The notes: generated from the sequence alone by a model not told the origin. DNA of 64,000 nt from Shinella sumterensis (GCF_004514425.2 NZ_MYFN02000001.1:1-64000); one strand, 5' to 3'; shown: positions 50,515 through 59,848, counted from the first letter of the stretch. A program made the numbers and translations.

Positions 50515-51411
50515 ATGACCGATCCGAAAATGATGTCGCAGATGGAAGACAAGCCCGGATTTATCGCCGCGCTCGACCAGAGCGGCGGTTCGACGCCCGG
50601 TGCGCTGAAGCTCTACGGCATTGCCGAGACCGACTATGACGGCGATGAGGCGATGTTCCGCCTGATGCATGAGATGCGGGTGCGCATCATGACCGCGCCG
50701 GCCTTCTCCGGCGACCGGGTGATTGGGGCGATCCTGTTCGAAAAGACGATGGATGGCGAGGCGGGCGGCAAGTCCGTGCCGACCTATCTCTGGGAAGACC
50801 GCGGCGTCGTGCCGTTCCTGAAGGTCGACAAGGGCCTAGCGGCAGAAGAAAACGGCGCACAGGTGCTGAAGCCGATGCCCGATCTCGACGCGCTGCTCAA
50901 GCGCGCGACCGCCAAGGGCATATTCGGCACCAAGATGCGCTCGGTCATCGCCAAGGACGACAAGGCCGGTGTCGGCGCGGTCGTGCGCCAGCAGTTCGAG
51001 ATCGGCCGCCAGATCCTTGACCACGGCCTCGTCCCGATCATCGAGCCGGAAGTCTCCATCGGCAGCCCCAGCAAGCAGGAGGCGGAAGCGCGCCTGCGCG
51101 ACGAACTCGCCCGCGAGCTGGATGCGTTGCCGGCCGGCACGCGGGTTTTCCTCAAGCTCACCCTTCCGACCCAGGCGGATTTTTACAAGCCGCTGGTCGA
51201 GCACAAGGCCGTCGCGCGCGTCGTGGCGCTGTCGGGTGGTTACAGCCGCGCGGATGCCTGCGAAAAGCTCAGCCGCAACCACGGCATGATCGCCAGCTTC
51301 TCCCGCGCGCTCACGGAGGACCTGCGCGCGACGATGGACGACGCGGCGTTCAATGCGAGCCTCGGGAAGACGATCGAGGAAATCTACGCGGCGAGCGTCA
51401 ACAAGGTCTGA
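50515..51411 (+). CDS. fructose-bisphosphate aldolase class I
   Basis: A 298-residue class I aldolase of the bacterial type: KPGFIAALDQSGGSTPGALK, VRIMTAPAFSGDRVIGAILFE, VDKG, IIEPEVSI, and the Lys in VFLKLTLPT as candidate Schiff-base residue, then ALSGGYSRADACEKL and SFSRALTEDL. It cleaves fructose-1,6-bisphosphate to triose phosphates in the cytoplasm. It precedes aldo/keto reductase and gluconate genes, in line with sugar metabolism. The strong RBS supports ATG 50515. Confidence 0.9.
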   Translation: MTDPKMMSQMEDKPGFIAALDQSGGSTPGALKLYGIAETDYDGDEAMFRLMHEMRVRIMTAPAFSGDRVIGAILFEKTMDGEAGGKSVPTYLWEDRGVVPFLKVDKGLAAEENGAQVLKPMPDLDALLKRATAKGIFGTKMRSVIAKDDKAGVGAVVRQQFEIGRQILDHGLVPIIEPEVSIGSPSKQEAEARLRDELARELDALPAGTRVFLKLTLPTQADFYKPLVEHKAVARVVALSGGYSRADACEKLSRNHGMIASFSRALTEDLRATMDDAAFNASLGKTIEEIYAASVNKV

Positions 51412-51470
51412 CCGCGCTTTGACGCGCTCCGTCGCGCGATTTATGACGGGGCGAGGGGGTGACGGTGAGC

Positions 51471-52379
51471 ATGGTTTCCAATCGCAACGAGCTATCCGAT
51501 CTGGCGGTGTTCCTCCAGATCGTTCGCGCCCGCAGTTTCCGCAAGGCCGCCGACCAGCTTGAAATCTCCGTGTCCGCCCTCAGCCACCGCATGAAGGCGC
51601 TGGAGGCGAGGCTCGGCGTGCGGCTCTTGAACAGGACGAGCCGAAGCGTTTCCCCCACGGCGGCGGGATCCGCACTGGCCGAGAAGGTCTCGGCCGGTCT
51701 CGATCTCATCGCGAGCGGGCTGGAGGAGTTGCAGGGTCGCTTCAGCGGTATCGCGGGCAGCGTGCGCATCAATGTGCTGCGCGATGCCGTCGACCTGCTG
51801 CTCACGCCGGTGCTGCCGCTGTTTCGCGAGCGCTATCCGAATATCGAACTGGAAATCGCCTCCAACGACTACTTCGTGGACGTGACGGCGGAGGGCTTCG
51901 ATGCGGGTCTGCGCTACGCCGGCACCATTCCCGAGGACATGATCGCCGTGCCGGTGACGGAGGCGCTGAACTGGGTGGCTGTCGCCTCGCCCGCCTATCT
52001 CGCCCGCTCGGGACGGCCCACCAAGCCCGAGGACCTGCTGTCGCACAATTGCATCCGTATCCGCACGGGGCGTGGGCAGATCTATCACTGGGAATTCGAG
52101 CGCGGCGAGGACAAGCGGCAGATCGATGTGCCCGGTGCGCTGATATCGGGCTCGACGGATGTCTCGGTGTCGGCGGCGCTATCGGGCATCGGCATCGCCT
52201 ATTGCCTGGAGAAGGTGGCCGAACCGTATCTGCGGGCCGGTCGGCTGGAGCGTGCGGTGCCGGACTGGTCGTCGCTCGGGCCGCCGCTGGCCTTCTACTA
52301 TTCCAGCCGGCGGCAGGTGCCCTACGGTTTGCAGGCGCTGATCCAGACCATCCGCGAAGTGCAACCGCGCCATCGTTGA
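51471..52379 (+). CDS. LysR family transcriptional regulator
   Basis: A 302-residue regulator with N-terminal winged helix (DLAVFLQIVRARSFRKAADQL, SALSHRMKALEARLGVRLLNR) and an effector domain of the subgroup seen in YafC/DsdC-like regulators (GSVRINVLRDAVDLLLTPVLPLF, GFDAGLRYAGTIPEDMIAVPV). It precedes the aldo/keto reductase on the same strand and may control it via the dyad at 52387-52416. ATG 51471; GTG 51465 or 51459 also possible. Confidence 0.9.
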   Translation: MVSNRNELSDLAVFLQIVRARSFRKAADQLEISVSALSHRMKALEARLGVRLLNRTSRSVSPTAAGSALAEKVSAGLDLIASGLEELQGRFSGIAGSVRINVLRDAVDLLLTPVLPLFRERYPNIELEIASNDYFVDVTAEGFDAGLRYAGTIPEDMIAVPVTEALNWVAVASPAYLARSGRPTKPEDLLSHNCIRIRTGRGQIYHWEFERGEDKRQIDVPGALISGSTDVSVSAALSGIGIAYCLEKVAEPYLRAGRLERAVPDWSSLGPPLAFYYSSRRQVPYGLQALIQTIREVQPRHR

Positions 52380-52386
52380 GCCTGGC

Positions 52387-52416
52387 TCAATGATCCGTTG
52401 AGCGATTGGTCATTGA
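52387..52416. promoter_or_regulatory. inverted repeat, candidate LysR operator
   Basis: TCAATGA (52387-52393) and TCATTGA (52410-52416) form a spaced dyad about 80 bases upstream of the aldo/keto reductase start, with a further ATGATC nearby. Location and form suit a LysR-type binding site; binding is inferred. Confidence 0.4.
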
Positions 52417-52496
52417 TGCAATGATCGCGACGGCGTACCCCTGATGCCGGACTGCCGGAGCCCGGTCCCGCCCGGCTGAAATACAAAGGAGACAGC

Positions 52497-53522
52497 ATGT
52501 ATCTCGCCAATCCCAACCGTTACGACGGCACCGATTATCGCCGCAGCGGAAACGCCGGTCTCCGCCTGCCGCCGATTTCGCTCGGCCTCTGGCACAATTT
52601 TGGTGGCATCGATCTCTTCGAGACCGGTCGAAGCGTCGTGCGCCGCGCTTTCGACCGTGGTGTCACGCATTTCGACCTCGCCAACAATTACGGCCCGCCG
52701 CCCGGTTCCGCGGAAGAGAATTTCGGCGTCATCCTGAAGAAGGATTTTCTCCATCACCGTGACGAGCTCGTCATCTCGTCGAAGGCGGGCTGGGAGATGT
52801 GGGACGGGCCCTATGGCCGCGGCGGCTCGCGCAAGCACTTGCTCGCGTCCCTGGACCAGAGCCTGCAGCGCATGGGTCTCGACTATGTCGATATCTTCTA
52901 CTCCCACCGTCCGACGGAGGATGTGCCGCTCGAGGAGACGATGGGCGCGTTGATCCACATGGTGCGGCAGGGCAAGGCGCTCTATGTCGGCCTGTCCTCC
53001 TATGGGCCGGAGCGCACCCGCGCGGCCGAGCGCATCCTGCGTGCCGAAGGCGTGCCCCTGCTGATCCATCAGCCGTCCTATTCCATGCTCAACCGCTGGA
53101 TCGAGGACGGCCTGCTCGACACGCTGGGCGAACTCGGCGTCGGCTGCATCGCATTCTCGCCGCTCGCGCAGGGTCTGCTCACGTCCAAATATCTCAACGG
53201 CGTTCCGCAGGACGCGCGCGCTGCCCGCGCAGGCTCGTTCGACGAGGCCCTGCTGAGCGAAGGCAACCTTGCCCGCGTGCGCGCGCTGAACGAGATCGCC
53301 AAGCGCCGCGGCCAGTCGCTCGCCCAGATGGCGATCGCCTGGGTGCTGCGGGATCCGCGCGTGACGTCCACGCTGATTGGCGCGCGAAACGTCGCCCAGC
53401 TCGACGATTCGCTTGATGCGTTGCAAAATCTCGCCTTCAGCGAGGAAGAGCTGAAAGAAATCGATACCCACGCCACGGAAGGCGGCATCGACCTCTGGCG
53501 CGATATGATCAGCGCGAAATGA
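52497..53522 (+). CDS. aldo/keto reductase, L-glyceraldehyde-3-phosphate reductase (YghZ)-like
   Basis: A 341-residue AKR with the Asp-Tyr-Lys-His tetrad visible in HFDLANNYGPPPGSAEENFG, VISSKAGWEMW and DIFYSHRPTEDVPLEETM, and NADPH-binding TLIGARN. The GYDGTDYRRSGNAGLRLP-like opening (YDGTDYRRSGNAGLRLP) and WHNFGG are typical of the YghZ/KvBeta-like subgroup. It probably reduces or oxidises a sugar aldehyde in the cytoplasm. RBS AAAGGAG. Confidence 0.9.
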   Translation: MYLANPNRYDGTDYRRSGNAGLRLPPISLGLWHNFGGIDLFETGRSVVRRAFDRGVTHFDLANNYGPPPGSAEENFGVILKKDFLHHRDELVISSKAGWEMWDGPYGRGGSRKHLLASLDQSLQRMGLDYVDIFYSHRPTEDVPLEETMGALIHMVRQGKALYVGLSSYGPERTRAAERILRAEGVPLLIHQPSYSMLNRWIEDGLLDTLGELGVGCIAFSPLAQGLLTSKYLNGVPQDARAARAGSFDEALLSEGNLARVRALNEIAKRRGQSLAQMAIAWVLRDPRVTSTLIGARNVAQLDDSLDALQNLAFSEEELKEIDTHATEGGIDLWRDMISAK

Positions 53523-53602
53523 CGCGGTTCTGAAACACGGCCTGCGCCGCACCCGGCTCACCGTGTGCGGCGCAGGCTCTGCAATCTGAAGGGAGAAGGC
53601 GA

Positions 53603-54664
53603 ATGGAATATCGGCAGCTTGGCCGCTCCGGCCTCAAGGTTTCGGCAATCACCATGGGCACCATGACCTTCGGGGGCGTGGGCTGGGCGAAGACGGTGGG
53701 CGATCTTGGCGTCGCCGATGCGCGCCGCCTCGTCGACCTCTGCGTCGATGCCGGGGTGAACCTCATCGATACGGCGGATGCCTATTCGCAGGGCGTGTGT
53801 GAGGAAATTCTCGGCGAAATCCTCGGCGGCCCGCGCCGAAGCGGCGTCCTGATCGCTACAAAGGCCCGCTTTCCGATGGGCGACGGCCCGAATGACCGCG
53901 GTCTGTCGCGCCAGCACCTCATCGCCGCCTGCGAGGCAAGCCTGAAGCGGATGAAGACCGACGTGATCGATCTCTACCAGGTGCACGAATGGGATGGCCT
54001 CACCCCGCTGGAAGAGACCATGGAAGCGCTCGATACGCTCGTGCGTCAGGGCAAGGTGCGCTATATCGGCTGCTCGAACTTCTCCGGCTGGCACATCATG
54101 AAGGCGCTCGGCGTGTCGGAGCGCGACAGGCTCCAGCGGTTCGTGAGCCAGCAGATCCACTATACGCTGGAGAGCCGCGACGCTGAAAACGAGCTTGTTC
54201 CCATCAGCATCGACCAGGGCCTCGGCATCCTCGTCTGGAGCCCGCTCGCCGGCGGCCTTCTGTCCGGCAAGCATCGCCGCGATCAGGGTGCGCCGGAAGG
54301 CACGCGCCAGTTTGCCGGCTGGACGGAGCCGCCGATCCGCGATGAAAACCGCCTCTGGTCCATCGTGGAGACGCTGGTGGCCATTGCCGGAGAGCGTGGT
54401 GTCTCGGCCGCACAGGTGGCGCTCGCCTGGCTGCTTGGCCGCAAGGGCGTGACATCCGTCATCATCGGCGGGCGCACCGAGGCACAGTTCAAGGACAATC
54501 TCGCCGCCGCGGAGCTGAAGCTGAGCGACGAGGAACGTCGTCGTCTCGACCAGGTCAGCCAGCCGTGGCTGCAATATCCCTACTGGCACCAGAGAAACAC
54601 TGCCAACGACCGTCTGGGCGAGGCCGATCTCAGCCTCATCGCGCCCTATCTGAACGGCGCCTGA
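53603..54664 (+). CDS. aldo/keto reductase
   Basis: A 353-residue AKR of the YajO/Tas-like group: LGRSGLKVSAITMGTMTFGG, LIDTADAYSQGVCEEILGE, LIATKARFPMG and DLYQVHEWDGLTPLEETMEAL supply Asp, Tyr, Lys and His. SVIIGGRTEAQFKDNL is the cofactor region. It is a second AKR in tandem with the one at 52497, 80 bases apart, with RBS GGGAGAAGG. Confidence 0.89.
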   Translation: MEYRQLGRSGLKVSAITMGTMTFGGVGWAKTVGDLGVADARRLVDLCVDAGVNLIDTADAYSQGVCEEILGEILGGPRRSGVLIATKARFPMGDGPNDRGLSRQHLIAACEASLKRMKTDVIDLYQVHEWDGLTPLEETMEALDTLVRQGKVRYIGCSNFSGWHIMKALGVSERDRLQRFVSQQIHYTLESRDAENELVPISIDQGLGILVWSPLAGGLLSGKHRRDQGAPEGTRQFAGWTEPPIRDENRLWSIVETLVAIAGERGVSAAQVALAWLLGRKGVTSVIIGGRTEAQFKDNLAAAELKLSDEERRRLDQVSQPWLQYPYWHQRNTANDRLGEADLSLIAPYLNGA

Positions 54665-54714
54665 TGAGATCGACGATCCCGTGCGACCGACCACATTGGC
54701 GGCGCGCGGGATCG

Positions 54715-55263
54715 TCACGCGTTCCCGGCATCATCCCGGGTGGTCTCTTCAAGTCTCGTGGCGATGGTTCCGACCAGCACGTCCAGCGGTGCATCGATGT
54801 CCACGGTGACGGCGCTTTCATCGGCCTCCGGCGGCTCGAGCGCCGAAAACTGGCTGTCGATGAGGCTCGTCGGCATGAAATGCCCGGCGCGGGCGCCCAT
54901 GCGCCTAGTGATCAGCTCGCGGCTGCCGGCAAGGTGCACGAACGTCACGGGTGCGCCGGCCTCTGCGCGGATGTGGTCGCGATAACGACGTTTCAGCGCC
55001 GAGCAGCCGATGATCAGGATGCTCTCCGGCTTTGCCAGTTTTCGGCCCACAAGGGTGAGCCATGGCCATCGGTCCTCGTCCGTAAGCGGCTCGCCGCGGC
55101 TCATCTTTTCGATATTCGCCTGCGGATGCAGGTCGTCGCCATCGAGATAGCGGGCGCCGAGACGTGCGGCGAGCGCCGCCCCGACGGCGGATTTTCCCGA
55201 CCCGGCGACGCCCATGAGGACGATGCGCCGGGGCGTTTCAGAGCGAGGCCGTGATGCCGCCAT
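54715..55263 (-). CDS. gntK: gluconokinase
   Basis: A 182-residue P-loop kinase: VLMGVAGSGKSAVGAALAARLG, DGDDLHPQANIEKMSRGEPLTDEDRWPWL (split), CSALKRRYRD and FVHLAGSRELITRRMGARAGHFMP are gluconate kinase hallmarks. It phosphorylates D-gluconate to 6-phosphogluconate. The ATG at 55263 lies inside the end of the SDR gene (26-base overlap); another start at 55215 would remove only non-conserved residues. Confidence 0.92.
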   Translation of the reverse strand: MAASRPRSETPRRIVLMGVAGSGKSAVGAALAARLGARYLDGDDLHPQANIEKMSRGEPLTDEDRWPWLTLVGRKLAKPESILIIGCSALKRRYRDHIRAEAGAPVTFVHLAGSRELITRRMGARAGHFMPTSLIDSQFSALEPPEADESAVTVDIDAPLDVLVGTIATRLEETTRDDAGNA

Positions 55264-55993
55264 CGACATAGAGCGTGTGTCCATTCACGAAAGAGGAAGC
55301 GTTGGAGGCGAGGAAGATGCAGGCGCCGACGAGTTCCTCGACCTTGCCCCAGCGCCCCGCCGGCGTGCGCTTTTCCAGCCAGGTGGAAAAGGTCTCGTCG
55401 GCGACGAGGGCCGCATTCAGCGGCGTCTCGAAATAGCCGGGCGCTATGGCGTTGCATTGCAGACCGTATCGCGCCCAGTCCGTCGCCATGCCCTTGGTGA
55501 GATTGCCGACGGCCCCCTTGGTGGCCGTATAGGGCGCGATGCCGGGGCGCGCGAGCGCGGTCTGGACGCTCGCGATGTTGATGATCTTGCCCGTGCCGCG
55601 CGCGATCATGTGGCGGGCGACAGCCTGTCCGACATTGAAGACGCTGGCGATATTGGTCTTCAGCAGCCGCTCGAAGGCGTCGGTGGGAAAGTCCTCCAGC
55701 GGCGCGCGGTGCTGCATGCCGGCATTGTTGACGAGGATGTCGATTGCGCCGACCTTCGCCTCGAAGGCATCGATCGAGGCGCGCACGGCTGCGTGATCCG
55801 TGACATCGAAGGCGAGCCTGTGGCTTGCACCGATCTCGCCTGCGGCTGCCGCGAGCTTGGCTTCGTCACGGCCGTTGAGCACGACATCGGCGCCTGCGGC
55901 CTTCAGGCCCCGCGCCAGAGCGAGGCCGATGCCTTGCGAGGAGCCTGTGACGAGGGCACGTTTTCCGGTCAGATCGAAGAGTTGGATGCTCAT
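55238..55993 (-). CDS. idnO: SDR oxidoreductase, gluconate 5-dehydrogenase-like
   Basis: A 251-residue SDR with FDLTGKRALVTGSSQGIG, NNAGMQHRAPLEDF, active-site YTATKGAVGNLTKGMA and APGYFETPLN. The SIQLFDLTGKRALVTG start and QHR motif are typical of gluconate 5-dehydrogenases, which interconvert 5-ketogluconate and gluconate. The overlap with gluconokinase indicates a joint gluconate/idonate route: ketogluconate to gluconate to 6-phosphogluconate. Confidence 0.86.
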   Translation of the reverse strand: MSIQLFDLTGKRALVTGSSQGIGLALARGLKAAGADVVLNGRDEAKLAAAAGEIGASHRLAFDVTDHAAVRASIDAFEAKVGAIDILVNNAGMQHRAPLEDFPTDAFERLLKTNIASVFNVGQAVARHMIARGTGKIINIASVQTALARPGIAPYTATKGAVGNLTKGMATDWARYGLQCNAIAPGYFETPLNAALVADETFSTWLEKRTPAGRWGKVEELVGACIFLASNASSFVNGHTLYVDGGITASL

Positions 55994-56081
55994 GGGCGAG
56001 ACCTTAAGCGAATGCCCATGCCTAGCCAACGGCTTTACATGGATCAAGTCATCCTGAGGGTCGTGGCCCCTCGTCATACGG

Positions 56082-56753
56082 GTGGTGGCCGTGCCACCCC
56101 AACTGCGGGACTGCGTCGCGCAAGCACAACCTGTATTACATAATCTAAATATTTGCCGGATCACCTGCGAGATCGACGAGGCATTCATCCCCGCCCTCGA
56201 TCAGTTGCGCCTCGATTTCAACGCTTCCGTCGCAACGCTCCGGACCGCGCTGCGAAAGGTTGGTGAAAACGCCTTCAGCATCGATGCGTCGGCCGGCGAA
56301 CTGAGCGAAGCGGCGTCCAATCTTTCCATGCGGACCGAAAGACAGGCCGCGTCCGTGGAGGAAACGGCCGCGGCCCTCGACGAGATTACCGCGACGGTGA
56401 AAAGCTCCGTGGCCCGGGCCGAGGAAGCCGGCCAGATCGTCGCGCGGATGAAGGCCAGCGCCGAGCTTTCCGAGACGGTCGTCAAGCGCGCCGTCGCGAC
56501 CATGGGCGAAATCGAATCCTCCTCGCGTGAGCAGTCGACCGGCTTTGCGGAGATCAACGCCGCCGTCGGTACGGTCGACCAGGGCACGCAGCAGAATGCC
56601 GCGATGGTGGAGCAGACATCGGCCGCGAGCGCCAACCTCGCCTTGCAATCCCAGGCGCTCAATGCGCTTTTGGCCACCTTCCAGCTCGGCGGAACAGTGC
56701 TGTCGCCTCGTCACGCAACGGGGCGCACCTCCGCCGGGCTTGCCGCGGCCTGA
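56082..56753 (+). pseudogene. methyl-accepting chemotaxis protein remnant lacking the signalling tip
   Basis: An open frame of 223 codons from GTG. The part from about ALDQLRLDFNASVATLRTAL onward is clearly the cytoplasmic helix of an MCP (RTERQAASVEETAAALDEIT, then AVATMGEIESSSREQSTGF, AVGTVDQGTQQNAAMVEQTSA). The conserved hairpin tip that should read through QTNLLALNAA and EAARAGE is absent: the segment jumps from the descending to the ascending helix within SSSREQS. The N-terminal membrane/HAMP part is also missing. It is not expected to signal to CheA. Confidence 0.78.
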
Positions 56754-56784
56754 GCACAGGCCACGATGTTGTCGGCGCCGGACT

Positions 56785-57303
56785 TCAGTTCAGCAGGGTG
56801 CGCCGCAAGGTTTGCAGCGTTTCGGCCTGTTCGGGCGTCGGCTCGCCTTCGACCGCGGCCACCGCGTCGGCAATGGCGATCAATTCCTGACGTTCGGCGA
56901 TATCGAGCCTGTTCAGCCAGAGATCCCGGAAGCGTCGGATCGGGTCCTGCGGGTTTACGACGTGGCGGGTTGCCCAGTCGGCGAAGATCATCACCTCGTC
57001 CATGTCCTGGGGTTTGATGATCCCGTTCATACGCGTCCGGATGACGGCCGACGCCTGGTCCTTGGCATGCGGCTTCTCGGCCGCAAGGGCCAGGAAGAAC
57101 GCCACGGCGGCGATGGCCGGATCGGCAATCGAGGCGAGCGGTGCCGCTTCCGCCTTCTGGCGGAACTGCTTGCGCTTGTAGGCGCCGCGCATTCTTTCGA
57201 TCGAGTCGATCACTTCGCTGCCGGCTTCCCGCACCATCTTGAAGCGCCAGTACCAGACCGCCGCACCACCGAGCACCATCACCAGAAGACCCACAAGATG
57301 CAT
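56785..57303 (-). CDS. hypothetical single-span membrane protein
   Basis: A 172-residue protein with one N-terminal membrane span (LVGLLVMVLGGAAVWYW), a basic stretch (YKRKQFRQKA) and a helical cytoplasmic domain (PAIAAVAFFLALAAEKPHAKD ... ERQELIAIADAVAAVEGEPTPEQ). The helical part loosely recalls TerB-like domains, but I cannot assign a family. The coding character is normal for the region, and no operon partner is visible. Confidence 0.7.
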   Translation of the reverse strand: MHLVGLLVMVLGGAAVWYWRFKMVREAGSEVIDSIERMRGAYKRKQFRQKAEAAPLASIADPAIAAVAFFLALAAEKPHAKDQASAVIRTRMNGIIKPQDMDEVMIFADWATRHVVNPQDPIRRFRDLWLNRLDIAERQELIAIADAVAAVEGEPTPEQAETLQTLRRTLLN

Positions 57304-57443
57304 CGCTCAAACCTCGTTTCGATTGCTTCGTTCAGGGCATACCCTGTCGGAACGGGCAAGCCGTGCAATCAATTCGATATTTCTTTCGATAATCTCGGCG
57401 ATACGCCCTTTGGCTGGCGTGTGATCGCGCACGGCGCTGCCGC

Positions 57444-58640
57444 CTAGCGCGGCTTCTCGAGAAAGGCGCGTGCAGCTTCGGCAAGCACCATCGCGCCCTT
57501 CGGCAGGGCGGTCTCGTCGACGCGGAACTGCGGGTGATGCAACGGATAGACGGCGTCGATATCGGCGTTGCGGATGCCGAGGCGGAAATACACCGATGGG
57601 CACTTCTCGCTGTAGAAGGCGAAATCGTCGGCGGCGGTCCAGCCCGGCGCCATCAGGACATTGTCGCTGCCGACAACCGTCGCACCCGCGCGCTTGATGA
57701 TATCGACCATGTCGGGGTCGTTGACGACGGCCGGCTCGCCACGCCTGATATCCACGGCGACCTCAGCGCCATGGGCGGCCGCAATACCGGCGAGAACCTG
57801 CCGCAGCCTTTGCCACGCCTTCTGCCGCGTCTCTTCAAGCCCGCTGCGGATCGTACCCCTGAGGCGGACTTCGGAGGCGATGACGTTATAGGCGCCGCCG
57901 CCTTCGATGCCGGTGACGGACACGACCAACGGATCGTAGGGATCGATCTCGCGCGCCACGATCTTCTGCACCTCCGTGACCATGGAACAGGCGACGGCAA
58001 TGGCGTCGACGCCGTCGGACGGCTTGGCGGCATGCGCGGAATTGCCGGTGACGACGACATCGAAATTGTCGCAGGCCAGTGTGTAGGGACCTGCACCGAC
58101 GGCGACCCGGCCGGCCGGCGTATAGGGATCGACGTGGATGCCGATTGCGGCATCCACGTCGTCGAGCAGGCCTTCTTCGATGACGCGCCGGCCGCCCAGC
58201 GGCTCGGCCTCCTCGGCCGGCTGGAAGATCAGCCGGACCGTGCCGCTGAAGCTCTCCCGGTGCGCGTCGAGCAGCACGGCGGCGGCATAGCCCATCGCCG
58301 CGTGGGCGTCGTGTCCGCAGGCATGCATGACGCCGGCCCGCTCGGACGCGAACGGCACGCCGGAAGCCTCGGTGATCGGCAGCGCATCGATATCGGCGCG
58401 GATCACCACCTTGCGGTTCGATGGTCCTGCGGTGCCGACGATATCCACGGCAAGGCCGAACCCGGCCACGGGACGGACTGTCTCGAAGCCCGCATCGACC
58501 AACGCCTCCCGCAGATAGGCCTGCGTCTTGCGTTCCTCGTTGGACAATTCGGGATGGCGATGCAGATGGCGGCGGATATCGATCATCCGGCCTGCCAGCG
58601 CCGCATCCATCTTCATGCCGGTATCGTCAGGCTTTGACAT
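57444..58640 (-). CDS. M20 family amidohydrolase (hippurate hydrolase/IAA-amino acid hydrolase-like)
   Basis: A 398-residue metal-dependent amidohydrolase: DIRRHLHRHPELSNEE, IRADIDALPITE, MHACGHDAHAAM (metal His), FQPAEEAEPLGGRRVIEEG, GNSAHAAKP and HHPQFRVDE. It removes acyl groups from amino acids or related amides in the cytoplasm. It overlaps the end of the M24 gene by 14 bases, so the two probably act in sequence. Confidence 0.9.
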   Translation of the reverse strand: MSKPDDTGMKMDAALAGRMIDIRRHLHRHPELSNEERKTQAYLREALVDAGFETVRPVAGFGLAVDIVGTAGPSNRKVVIRADIDALPITEASGVPFASERAGVMHACGHDAHAAMGYAAAVLLDAHRESFSGTVRLIFQPAEEAEPLGGRRVIEEGLLDDVDAAIGIHVDPYTPAGRVAVGAGPYTLACDNFDVVVTGNSAHAAKPSDGVDAIAVACSMVTEVQKIVAREIDPYDPLVVSVTGIEGGGAYNVIASEVRLRGTIRSGLEETRQKAWQRLRQVLAGIAAAHGAEVAVDIRRGEPAVVNDPDMVDIIKRAGATVVGSDNVLMAPGWTAADDFAFYSEKCPSVYFRLGIRNADIDAVYPLHHPQFRVDETALPKGAMVLAEAARAFLEKPR

Positions 58641-59805
58641 GGATATCCCGCGGGAAGCGCGTGAGGGTTTCGCAGCCGCTATCGTTGACGAGGATGGTTT
58701 CGCTGACCTCGATGCCCCAGCCGTCCATCCACATGCCGAGAATGGAGTGCAGCACGTTGCCGGGTTTCAGGATGGTCGTGTCGCCGGGGCGCAGGCTGAT
58801 CGTGTGTTCGCCCCAGTCCGGCGGATAGGCGACACCGATCGAATAGCCGATGCGTGATTCCTTCTTGAGGCCATAGCGCTGGATCACCTGGCGCCAGGCC
58901 GCCTCGACGGCTTCGGCCGTCACGCCCGGCCGGATGGTCTCGAGAACGGCTTCCATGCCCTCCAGAACCGCCTTGCTCGTGTCGCTCACCTTGGCGGGCA
59001 TGGCGCCGAGCTGCATCGTTCTGGCAAGACCCGCCGTGTAGCGGCGCACGACACCCGCCAGTTCAAGCGCCACCGTTTCGTTTTCGCCAAACCGCCGGTC
59101 GCTCCACATGACATGCGGCGCCGACGCGTTCTCACCGCCGAGGATGGTCGGCGGCAGCGCGGTGATGTCGCCGGCGAAGTCCGGCGAGCCGGCGACCTGC
59201 GCGGCCTGGATCTTCGCGATGGCGTCGCATTCGCGAACACCGGGTGCGATGACATCATAGGCGGCGGTCACGGCAGCCTCGGCCAAACGCGAGGCCTTGC
59301 GCAGATAGTCGATCTCGGCAGGCGATTTCACGCTGCGCACCCAGTTCACCAGCAGGTCCGCATCGTGGAAGGTCGCATTCGGCAGGCCGGCGGTGAGGCG
59401 GGCATGCGCCTTGGGCGAATAGTAATAGGCTTCCAGCTCGATGCCGATACGCCCCTTGCCCCAGCCCTTGTTGGTCATCCATGCGGCGATCCAGTCCATG
59501 GGATGGCGGTCGGCGCGCTGGACGTGGTCTTCGGGAAAGCCGACCACGTTTTCCGGCTTCATCCACGCCGTGAGCAGGCCACCGGCCGCATCCATGGCAC
59601 GGCCGATCCAGACGGGCTCCTCGTCGGCCAGCGGCACGAGCACGACCTGCGGCGTATAGAAGGACCAGCCGTCGTACCCGGTGATGTAATGCTGGTTGGC
59701 GACGTCGTTGACGATGAGCAGATCGAGATTGCGGCGTGCCATCTCCGTTCGGATGGCCTGGAGACGGGCCTTGTATTCCGTCAGCGCGAAGGGAAGCTGG
59801 ATCAT
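58627..59805 (-). CDS. M24 'pita-bread' family hydrolase, ectoine hydrolase (DoeA/EutD)-like
   Basis: A 392-residue creatinase/aminopeptidase-P fold protein. Segments ITGYDGWSFYTPQVVLVPL, RIGYSIGVAYPPDWGEHTISLRPGD and WMDGWGIEVSETILV resemble ectoine hydrolase DoeA. The Asp, His and Glu that bind two metals in M24 peptidases are mostly replaced (for example ELAGVVRRYTAGLART), so it is probably a non-metallo hydrolase of the creatinase/DoeA type. ATG 59805; a GTG at 59814 is less likely. No DoeB, DoeC or DoeD gene lies nearby, so the substrate remains open. Confidence 0.83.
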   Translation of the reverse strand: MIQLPFALTEYKARLQAIRTEMARRNLDLLIVNDVANQHYITGYDGWSFYTPQVVLVPLADEEPVWIGRAMDAAGGLLTAWMKPENVVGFPEDHVQRADRHPMDWIAAWMTNKGWGKGRIGIELEAYYYSPKAHARLTAGLPNATFHDADLLVNWVRSVKSPAEIDYLRKASRLAEAAVTAAYDVIAPGVRECDAIAKIQAAQVAGSPDFAGDITALPPTILGGENASAPHVMWSDRRFGENETVALELAGVVRRYTAGLARTMQLGAMPAKVSDTSKAVLEGMEAVLETIRPGVTAEAVEAAWRQVIQRYGLKKESRIGYSIGVAYPPDWGEHTISLRPGDTTILKPGNVLHSILGMWMDGWGIEVSETILVNDSGCETLTRFPRDIHVKA

Positions 59806-59848
59806 GAAGAACACATCCTGTTCATAGGGAGCGATGGTCTAAGGCGCG

